A program made the translations under genes and the position numbers. DNA of 64,000 nt from Hyphomicrobiales bacterium. Lineage in GTDB: Bacteria; Pseudomonadota; Alphaproteobacteria; Rhizobiales; Rhizobiaceae. The notes beneath the pieces were generated by a model, which worked only from the letters and a program-made list of their open reading frames with translations, was not told the origin of the DNA and ran no database searches. Shown in pieces: positions 8,267 through 15,654 of the stretch. Each line of letters starts with the position of its first letter. Within the stretch, counting starts at the first letter, position 1. The DNA lies in assembly GCA_003963455.1 (NCBI GenBank), contig RXJA01000155.1:1-64000 (forward strand), given 5' to 3'.

Positions 8267-9531
8267 GTGGCTGACATTCCTGCCGGGACGCGGATACGTG
8301 GGCGACGTGGTGCTTGCGGGTCTTCGAGGACAACCGGCACCCGCTCGCGAAGGCCCCATTTCTCATGAATGAGGGCAAGCCATTGCTGCGGGGGTTCGGG
8401 AAGGCCACGGATGCGAAGCGAATATTCGGAGTAGCCCACCATCGAACCGTTAGCCAACACGGTTCCAGGGTTCGAAGATGTGTGAAAATGAGCAGTCAGG
8501 ATGATGTCGTAGCGCTCACCCGTGGCGAAGCCAGAGAGCTTGATCTTCTTGCCGCCGCGCACAATGGGCAATTCCGGGCCGGCAAATCCCTGCCCGCCTC
8601 CTGTGCCCATGGAATCCCCGTGCGTCTGGAGCACCGACCATCCGAATAGTGGGAACACGATGTCGGCACCGGAAGCAGTGTTGATCGTAACCCTTCCATC
8701 GCTGGCGAATTCCCGGGCAAGGATATTGCCGATCATCACGTCATAGGAGAGTGCGGCCATGCGCTTGGCATGCGTTTTCTCAGTAGATCTGCCATGGTTA
8801 CCCGGTGTCACCGTGACCAGCACGGCATCGAACTGGTCCGCGAGCTTGCGAATGCCAGCCGCCAATTCGTCTGTAGCCAGTGCGACTTGCTCATGAGACG
8901 TGAGTGCGTTCGTCTCCCGCAATTCCGCGTGGATGTCTCCTGAGATCAGATCCCCGTTCAACGCCACCACGACGCCTTTCAGGTCGCAGTCGGATGACCA
9001 GCGGGGAAGAATGCGGATCGAAGCATCGATCATGCGCCTCAGACGACGCCGGAATATCTCGGGGTTGTACTCGTTGACGCCGGCAGCTTCCTCCAGGCGA
9101 ACGACTTCACCGCAATGAAGGTCGGACAGATGGATCAGGCCAACTGCCCTGCCCGTCTCTCCGTTGCCGGGAAGCGTCCATTCCGGGAGCGATAGCGGGC
9201 GCTGGAAGACGCCAGCCATCTCGCGTAGGATATGCTCGCTTTCAGCAGCGCGATCCTCAGCAGACTTCGCCTTGTTGCGCCAGAAGTTGGCATCGCGGAC
9301 CTCTACCGAGGTCGGCCCGACAATAGACATCGGGTCTTTCGCGACCGCTTCCTGTTGTGGTGGAAGCACGATCCCATCCGCAAGGCGGCCAGTGCTTCGG
9401 AGCATTTCGATGGTGTGCGCTAGAGTGCTTGGTCCCATGCCGAGCGACTCAGCCGCCGCTCGTATTGTTGGATGGGCATTCACGGCGGTAATGCGCCGCT
9501 GAATCTCTTCGTCCGTGAGTGGAGTGGCCAA
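8263..9531 (-). CDS. HTH-calcineurin-like metallophosphoesterase
   Basis: N-terminal TIRAAAESLGMGPSTLAHTIEML helix-turn-helix; C-terminal DLHCG, NGDLISGD, PGNHG, THGD, TAHFH motifs. Confidence 0.85.
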   Translation of the reverse strand: MATPLTDEEIQRRITAVNAHPTIRAAAESLGMGPSTLAHTIEMLRSTGRLADGIVLPPQQEAVAKDPMSIVGPTSVEVRDANFWRNKAKSAEDRAAESEHILREMAGVFQRPLSLPEWTLPGNGETGRAVGLIHLSDLHCGEVVRLEEAAGVNEYNPEIFRRRLRRMIDASIRILPRWSSDCDLKGVVVALNGDLISGDIHAELRETNALTSHEQVALATDELAAGIRKLADQFDAVLVTVTPGNHGRSTEKTHAKRMAALSYDVMIGNILAREFASDGRVTINTASGADIVFPLFGWSVLQTHGDSMGTGGGQGFAGPELPIVRGGKKIKLSGFATGERYDIILTAHFHTSSNPGTVLANGSMVGYSEYSLRIRGLPEPPQQWLALIHEKWGLRERVPVVLEDPQAPRRPRIRVPAGMSAT

Positions 9532-9573
9532 GCTCTTCCTCCGTGATCTGTTGACAGGAAGGGTTCCCAGAGG

Positions 9574-10320
9574 TCAGGGCTTCGGAGGGATCACGATGTC
9601 GGGCGCAGCCACCTTCAGATAGGCGTAGATGTCCGAAATCTGGGTGTAGAGCCCGAAGTATGGGAAGCCTCGCATTCCGGCCGTGGTGACACCAAGAAGC
9701 TCGTAGTCGCCAGCTTCATTCTTGTGATAGAGCGCGCCGCCCGAGGAACCAGGCGCGATATCGGGCGTCGCCCTGTAGTAGACGCGTCCAGGCTTGTCGT
9801 AGTCGTTCGTCTCCTTTGAAACGAATAGGCCCTTCGTGAGCGTCAAGGCCGCGCCCAGAGGGTAGCCAACCGTCCACGTATCTTCGCCCATCATCAGGGC
9901 CGGCTTTTCTGGTGCGAGCTTCGCCACATTGGGGAAAAAAGTCTGCTTGTCCTTCAGCCTCCAGAGGGACAGATCGGCGTTGTAGTAGACGCCCTGAACA
10001 CGCCCGACATAGGCATCCTTCTTCACGATCTCATTGTCCTGGTAGACCGGGATATCGATGCGTTGGTCCGCGTCCTTGTCGATGGCGCAATGGCCTGCCG
10101 AGAGGATGAGCGTGGTGACTTCGCCTGTCACCTTATCGCGGTTGGAATAGATGATGGTTCCGCTGCAATTGCTGTTGATCTGCACGGTGACGCCAAGAAC
10201 CTCCTTCTGGAGCTTTTCCAGTTCGGCCTTGTCGGCGTGGGCTATTCCGATAGCGGAGAAGAAGGCGGCAAATACCAGTGCGGCCAGCCAAATTGCCGGC
10301 TTCAAGACGATGCGAGACAT
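9574..10320 (-). CDS. Exported trypsin-like serine protease
   Basis: Signal peptide; LILSAGHC, YNADLSLWRL, DIAPGSSGGALYH catalytic triad contexts. Confidence 0.85.
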   Translation of the reverse strand: MSRIVLKPAIWLAALVFAAFFSAIGIAHADKAELEKLQKEVLGVTVQINSNCSGTIIYSNRDKVTGEVTTLILSAGHCAIDKDADQRIDIPVYQDNEIVKKDAYVGRVQGVYYNADLSLWRLKDKQTFFPNVAKLAPEKPALMMGEDTWTVGYPLGAALTLTKGLFVSKETNDYDKPGRVYYRATPDIAPGSSGGALYHKNEAGDYELLGVTTAGMRGFPYFGLYTQISDIYAYLKVAAPDIVIPPKP

Positions 10321-10414
10321 GGGGTTTAGCCTTTGATCGTGGGGAGGATTGACGCGACAAGACAGACGCAAAACACGCAGGCGAGAATGATGAGGACGCG
10401 GCGGGCTTCAGGGC

Positions 10415-10645
10415 TCATGGAGAGCCCTTGATGGCGAGCCAGAGCAGCCCGAGGGCGCCCGCAACGAGAATGCCTATGGCGGTGACCAGGCCTTGGTTCT
10501 TCACCGTGGCGACAGACTCCCGCCATGCCCTTAGATGGGCCATATCCTTCTGCATCTCGACAGGGTCACTGGCATCGATGCCGAGTTGCAGGAGCGTTTC
10601 GGCCACCGCTTCGGAGACAACCTTTTTCAATTCATGCTCGGTCAT
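10415..10645 (-). CDS. Small TM protein, candidate holin (DUF6127-like)
   Basis: MTEHELKKVVSEAVAETLLQLGID...one TM; in the lysis cassette. Confidence 0.55.
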   Translation of the reverse strand: MTEHELKKVVSEAVAETLLQLGIDASDPVEMQKDMAHLRAWRESVATVKNQGLVTAIGILVAGALGLLWLAIKGSP

Positions 10646-10938
10646 TTCGCCTCCAGTACGGAGGCTGCCTTCGCAAGCGCTCCATGGCGCCTAGCGCAGA
10701 TGAGAAGGGATTGGCGGTCTGTCGCCCAAAGCCGGGCCACATCAGCTTCAGTCAGATCCCGCTCGGGTATCGTGACGACACTGGAACAGGCTTGCTTGAG
10801 CAATTGCGGGATATGGGCCGTGACAGGAGGCAGCACAGAATGGCGACCGAACGAGGCGCATCCGGAGAGCGCAAAAAGCACCGCTAGCGCAGCGGTGGCG
10901 CGCCTATTGAGTAGTTTTGACAGCGGTAGCGCGTTCAT
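10642..10938 (-). CDS. Rz1-like outer-membrane spanin lipoprotein
   Basis: Lipobox LFALSGC; follows Rz-like gene with ATGA overlap. Confidence 0.6.
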   Translation of the reverse strand: MNALPLSKLLNRRATAALAVLFALSGCASFGRHSVLPPVTAHIPQLLKQACSSVVTIPERDLTEADVARLWATDRQSLLICARRHGALAKAASVLEAK

Positions 10939-11303
10939 CTACCCACTCCATTAAGCGCCTTCGCGACGCCCTTGGACATCGCCGGCTTCTTGTCCGCGCC
11001 CTCCGCATGGATGGAGCCTTCCAAGGCGCTCTGCGTCTCGGCAAGCCGCCCCTGAATTGCCAGGAAATCGGCTTCTAGCTGATTGATGGCCCGCTGATCG
11101 GCGGCGGCTTTGGCAAGCTGCTTGGCTTGGTCTTCCTCGCGCTGTGCAACCCAGGCTGTGCGCTCCTTGGCCGATCCAGCCGAATAGCCCTCGTTGTATT
11201 TGTGGGCGCTCCACCACAGGAACCCACCACCTATAACCAAGGCGAGAACGGCATAGATGATGAGAGAGTCGATGCCGAGGGCGCGCGCTATCGCCCCGAT
11301 CAT
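10935..11303 (-). CDS. Rz-like inner-membrane spanin
   Basis: N-terminal TM then coiled-coil; lysis cassette position. Confidence 0.65.
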   Translation of the reverse strand: MIGAIARALGIDSLIIYAVLALVIGGGFLWWSAHKYNEGYSAGSAKERTAWVAQREEDQAKQLAKAAADQRAINQLEADFLAIQGRLAETQSALEGSIHAEGADKKPAMSKGVAKALNGVGR

Positions 11304-11422
11304 TTCGACATCCCCCGAACAAAGCTCGTGAAAACCCAGACGATGATGACGAGGCCAAACGCGCCACCGACTGCCAGGAATAAGGACACCAGCGCGAAGC
11401 CGAGGGTAATGGGCTGGTCCAT
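11300..11422 (-). CDS. Small TM protein
   Basis: MDQPITLGFALVSLFLAVGGAFGLVIIVWVFTSFVRGMSK; 4-bp overlap with next CDS. Confidence 0.5.
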   Translation of the reverse strand: MDQPITLGFALVSLFLAVGGAFGLVIIVWVFTSFVRGMSK

Positions 11423-11880
11423 TACAGCCCCCGAAGGCATAGGGCGCGCTCGTCCTGCCGGCGCTTGGTCAGGCCCGGAAGGCGGATGCCACGTGACTTG
11501 TCCCACATGAGAAGCGCGTCACAGGCTCCCCGAATGTTCCCGGCATTGGCGCGACTAGCGACCGACGATTTGCAGAAGTTCCCCGGCCCGGCGTTGTAGG
11601 TGAAGGACAGGAACGCTGCATAGGCATTGTCGGGAATGGTGTCGGGTGAAGCGAGGCACTTGCGCATGCCCGTTTCAAACTCCCCCAGCCTTGAGATGAG
11701 CATGTCCTTGCATTCGGCTGGTGTCTTGTGATCGCCCATCTTCACGCCACGAGTTTCACCAAAGCAGATTGTTGGGATTCCGACCGGATCACGATAGGCG
11801 TAGGTTCTCAGCCCCTCGAATCCAGACACAAGTGCAACGACGGCGGCGGCCAGCGCCCCGCCCTTTTTCACGCGGCTCAT
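11422..11880 (-). CDS. Phage lysozyme (GH24, possible SAR endolysin)
   Basis: VSGFEGLRTYAYRDPVGIPTICFGETRGVKMGD (E..D/T catalytic context), hydrophobic Ala-rich N-terminus. Confidence 0.9.
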   Translation of the reverse strand: MSRVKKGGALAAAVVALVSGFEGLRTYAYRDPVGIPTICFGETRGVKMGDHKTPAECKDMLISRLGEFETGMRKCLASPDTIPDNAYAAFLSFTYNAGPGNFCKSSVASRANAGNIRGACDALLMWDKSRGIRLPGLTKRRQDERALCLRGL

Positions 11881-11889
11881 GATAGGCTC

Positions 11890-12102
11890 CTACAAATCTT
11901 GATCGATGAAGCGGCCAGCAAGCCCTGCGAGGCCAAACACAAGGCCAAGGATCGCGAAGGCCAGCGGCGGTATCGGCAGCAGCCCAGCAAACAGGCTCCA
12001 GCTGTCGCCGACAACGCCAGCCAGGCAGAGGATGGACACCGCCCAGAACCGGACGCTGTGCGCTTTAAGGGCGACGGCGCTTTTGTTCTTGATCAGGCGC
12101 AT
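11890..12102 (-). CDS. Two-TM holin-like protein
   Basis: MRLIKNKSAVALKAHSVRFWAVSILCLAGVVGDSWSLFAGLLPIPPLAFAILGLVFGLAGLAGRFI upstream of endolysin. Confidence 0.6.
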   Translation of the reverse strand: MRLIKNKSAVALKAHSVRFWAVSILCLAGVVGDSWSLFAGLLPIPPLAFAILGLVFGLAGLAGRFIDQDL

Positions 12103-12205
12103 GCAGGCGCCTGAGCGAAGTTGCGGTCCATGGGAACCTCTTTGTGATGTTGCTTGTCTGAAAATTGCGCTATCTAGCAACGGTCCCCGAGTAGGAGTTG
12201 TCACG

Positions 12206-13183
12206 TTGTTTTCCAGAAAGGCCACCGGCTATCGCAAGATCGTAATCCACTGCGGTCTGCATAAAACCGGCTCGTCGTATCTACAGCAGTTGTTCCTTGC
12301 GAACCGAAACGAGCTAAAGAGAAAGTCAGTCTACTATCCAGAGTTCCGCAACCCAGATGCCGCCGCGATGCACAAGGGCAACCACAGTATCGTCGCCGTA
12401 TCCTACGACAAGAATCGCAGCGCGGAAGAAAACCTATCCAGCTTCTTCGATCTCAACTCCGACTGCGATACCCTGCTTATCTCCGGCGAGGAGTTTTCGC
12501 GAGTGAACGACGTTTCCGGGTTCCTGTCGGGGCTGAAGCAATTTGCTCCAGATGCTGATATCCGGTTGGTTTTCTACCTACGCCGCTATGACCACATGAT
12601 CGAAAGTGTCTATTCCGAGACCGTGAAATATTCACTGACTGGCGACATCAGCCGCGCCGAATACCAGTTGGATTATGGCGCAATCCTTGCCCCATTCATC
12701 GACGCCGTGGGCCTGAAACAGATCACCGTTCGCCCCTACAATCGCGCCCTTTGGTATGATGAAGACCTAGCGACCGACTTCTTTGCGTCTTCCGGCCTAC
12801 ATGGTGTTCGCAAGACACTGCGCTTGATACCACGCACCAATGAAGCGCTGTCGAGGCAAGAGACCTTCATGTTGTCTCTCATCCGAACGACTCGGGCGAA
12901 GCAATTGATGACTGCGCTCCTAGCGCGAACCCCGCTCTCTTCATACGAGAGCCCCGGACGCTACTTTCGCTCAGCGAGCGACCGGCGAAGGTTCAACGCA
13001 GCCTTTGCTGGTAGCGGCCAAAAGCTCGCCGACAAATGCGGTCTTGGAGATATTGGCCTGTTCCTCGATCTATGGAACTTCGATGACGACCCCACTTGGG
13101 CGCCGTTCGATCCGGACTGGCTGGCAATTGCCGGCCACTTGACGAAACTCGGCGAGGAACTGGCCGACGCATTGTCCAAATAA
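12206..13183 (+). CDS. Sulfotransferase-family protein (P-loop)
   Basis: IVIHCGLHKTGSSYLQQLFLANR matches the PAPS 5'-phosphosulfate-binding P-loop; TTG start with taggag upstream. Confidence 0.75.
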   Translation: MFSRKATGYRKIVIHCGLHKTGSSYLQQLFLANRNELKRKSVYYPEFRNPDAAAMHKGNHSIVAVSYDKNRSAEENLSSFFDLNSDCDTLLISGEEFSRVNDVSGFLSGLKQFAPDADIRLVFYLRRYDHMIESVYSETVKYSLTGDISRAEYQLDYGAILAPFIDAVGLKQITVRPYNRALWYDEDLATDFFASSGLHGVRKTLRLIPRTNEALSRQETFMLSLIRTTRAKQLMTALLARTPLSSYESPGRYFRSASDRRRFNAAFAGSGQKLADKCGLGDIGLFLDLWNFDDDPTWAPFDPDWLAIAGHLTKLGEELADALSK

Positions 13184-15073
13184 TCAGACCCAATAAGTTC
13201 CCGAGATAATCAGGTTCGCTCCTGCGGCGATGGCGGACGTATTGTCATAATAGAATGCGTTTGATGTGGTTGCGGACCCCAAAATTAAGGATTGCAGCAT
13301 CTTTCCAGTCGATGCGTTCTCACGACCAGCCATCCCCCATCCACCTGTAGCGTTTGCTGTGAACGGTAAGGTGAAGACTACCCCGCCCGATGCAGTTCCA
13401 ACGGTCGTGATCGTGATCGATACCCTGATACTGACCAGTCGGCCGATCTTTGTATAACTTCCCGTCGCCGAAGTGGACGTAAAGGTTCCTGACGTTGCGG
13501 TAATGGTTGGCGTCCAGGTTCCTTCTTCGTAGTCGTCCAGCGTATTAGCATCGGAAGATGGAACCTGGGTCGCGGGGAATTTGATCTGGTCGGCTGTCAG
13601 CCTGGGGACATTGACGTTTCCAGTTCCAGCCGTCGAGAACACATAATCGCCATTGACGGTTGTGTTGGCCTTCAGCGTCCACGACTTGGTGTTGTTGCCA
13701 TAGTAGTAGGTGATTGCGTGGCCCGTCGCCATTGCGATGGCTTCGCCTGTGTTACCATCGGTGCCGTTCGTCCCATTGATGGCAGTGAAGCCGAAGCTGA
13801 TACCCTTGTCAAAAACAGCGTTGTTATTCCAAAAGTTGATGCCGACCGAGGACGCGAACTGGCCAACGGCCGACAAGCCGCCGCCGGCTGCAACCTGAAT
13901 ACCGACTGTCTGACCTGTCGCCTGAGCAAACGGGTTCGTTGCCGCGAGAGAGGCGTAGTTTACAGTGTCGATCTCAAATCCATATGCGCCACCGGACACG
14001 CCCGACGCGCGGTATGCCTCGGAATAGAGGCCATAGGTGTTGGTCGAGAATGATGTGTTGTTGTTGACGCCTACGGTAACTACCCCGATGGAATTTCCGG
14101 TACCAGCAAAGCCGGAAGTCTGCGCTCCGGCGACGAAGGCATTTGCCGCGTTCGCATTGGAATTGTTAAGGACCGCCGACTGCGCGAATTCAATGAACCC
14201 GAACGAGCGGCCGGTGCCGATCTGGTATGTCGTCAGCCAGTCGGGCTGCGAGGAAACGGCGCTGGCCTTGTTGTTGACGGCTGATCCCATCATCACGCGA
14301 TCAGCAAGATAATGAACATTGGCACCGGACGGCTGGAAGAACTGCCCCGTCTCGACGCTGCCCGCATATACCCATGCGCCGGCCGAGCCGGTTGGGCTGG
14401 CATCGCTGGCGATATAGCGAGGATCGGCGGCGGTGATTTGCGAGGACAAATCACCGCTCGTCCAGTCGAGGCGGAATTTACGCCCGGCCACAGTCAGAAA
14501 GGCGGTAGTATCTTTTGTCGTGTCAAGCGCCTTAAGCGCTGCTACAGAGGCAACATACGGAGCGGCGTCGATACGGTCGCGCATCGTGGCCTGAAGCGCG
14601 GATGTTGACGGACCATCATCGACATACGCCTTGACGCTCTGCTGCGTCGGCACCTTCGTGTCGCTGTTCGACGCCATATCGTCTTCATCGATCATCTGGC
14701 TTGTCGCCAGCACGGCACGAGCAAACACAATGCTGGTCGTGCCCACAGTGATATCGCCGGTAGTCGTAACTTCCCACCATCCGGCACCGGTGGAGCCGCT
14801 GACGACATTGACCATCGTCCCGGTCTTGATATCCTTGGTCTTGTTGAAGTCCTTGGAGCGGCGCCATGCCCCTGTATCGGCGATATAGATGCCGTTCTCG
14901 GAACCGGTCGTCTGATCTTTCACCAGTACACGATCATCGGTGACCACAGCCACGCCGTCGATGGTCTGCTCGCCCGACAGGGTGATGTTCGCAGTCGTGG
15001 CAACGCGGCACGGGCCTTTGATGGCCACCGAGGACGACAGGCCGTCTTTGATATCGATCTGGATGCTGGTCAT
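13184..15073 (-). CDS. Tail fiber / receptor-binding protein
   Basis: Repetitive Gly/Ser/Thr-rich beta protein, phage-fiber N-terminus IKGPCRVATTANITLSGEQTIDGVAVVTDDRVLVKDQTTGSENGIY. Confidence 0.8.
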   Translation of the reverse strand: MTSIQIDIKDGLSSSVAIKGPCRVATTANITLSGEQTIDGVAVVTDDRVLVKDQTTGSENGIYIADTGAWRRSKDFNKTKDIKTGTMVNVVSGSTGAGWWEVTTTGDITVGTTSIVFARAVLATSQMIDEDDMASNSDTKVPTQQSVKAYVDDGPSTSALQATMRDRIDAAPYVASVAALKALDTTKDTTAFLTVAGRKFRLDWTSGDLSSQITAADPRYIASDASPTGSAGAWVYAGSVETGQFFQPSGANVHYLADRVMMGSAVNNKASAVSSQPDWLTTYQIGTGRSFGFIEFAQSAVLNNSNANAANAFVAGAQTSGFAGTGNSIGVVTVGVNNNTSFSTNTYGLYSEAYRASGVSGGAYGFEIDTVNYASLAATNPFAQATGQTVGIQVAAGGGLSAVGQFASSVGINFWNNNAVFDKGISFGFTAINGTNGTDGNTGEAIAMATGHAITYYYGNNTKSWTLKANTTVNGDYVFSTAGTGNVNVPRLTADQIKFPATQVPSSDANTLDDYEEGTWTPTITATSGTFTSTSATGSYTKIGRLVSIRVSITITTVGTASGGVVFTLPFTANATGGWGMAGRENASTGKMLQSLILGSATTSNAFYYDNTSAIAAGANLIISGTYWV

Positions 15074-15088
15074 TGATGTCCTCATAGA

Positions 15089-15113
15089 AAAAGGCGGCCC
15101 GAGGACCGCCCTT
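15089..15113 (-). terminator. Rho-independent terminator (leftward)
   Basis: Minus strand gggcggtcctcgggccgccttttt. Confidence 0.65.
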
Positions 15114-15148
15114 GCGAAATTCTGGTTTTTGGAGTTCACTGCGTGGCT

Positions 15149-15478
15149 ATGCGCAAATCGTTATTCGGGCTGTTGCCCGTTGCCGCACTGGCGGCCTGTC
15201 AAACTGCAAGTATTCCGAGCGATTCCTACCGCCCCATCCTCAAGAACTATTATGCCTGCGTCCTCGTGCGCGCCGACCGCTACGCGGCTACCAGCAACGA
15301 AGACCCGTACTATCTTGCCCTAGCTTCGCGAGATGCCTGCGGCCGAGAGCGCCAGATCGCACAGGAGGCTGTCTTTGCTTCTGAGCGCCCCGCCGTAGCC
15401 GGCAGGATCTGGAAGATCTACGATGATGGGCTCATCACAGATATGACGGCTCGCATAACCAGGAAGCGCCAAGGTTGA
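15149..15478 (+). CDS. Lipoprotein of unknown function, reversed-orientation cargo
   Basis: MRKSLFGLLPVAALAACQTA lipobox; two conserved-looking Cys downstream. Confidence 0.65.
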   Translation: MRKSLFGLLPVAALAACQTASIPSDSYRPILKNYYACVLVRADRYAATSNEDPYYLALASRDACGRERQIAQEAVFASERPAVAGRIWKIYDDGLITDMTARITRKRQG

Positions 15479-15654
15479 GCCAGCCCACAGCCGTAGCGGT
15501 ATTCGCTTTTTGGACACTTGCCTTCGTCTTCGGCGTCTATGTCTGGACCACCGGTAAAACAAAGGGCTTCGGCTATTTCCTTGCCGTGTGGCTCGGGCCT
15601 TTCATTGTGGCCGGTGTGCTGGCCGCGCTGATTGCCTGGGATCAATCCTACTGA
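15475..15654 (+). CDS. Two-TM small membrane protein
   Basis: TTG start overlapping the lipoprotein stop; MSQPTAVAVFAFWTLAFVFGVYVWTTGKTKGFGYFLAVWLGPFIVAGVLAALIAWDQSY. Confidence 0.55.
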   Translation: MSQPTAVAVFAFWTLAFVFGVYVWTTGKTKGFGYFLAVWLGPFIVAGVLAALIAWDQSY

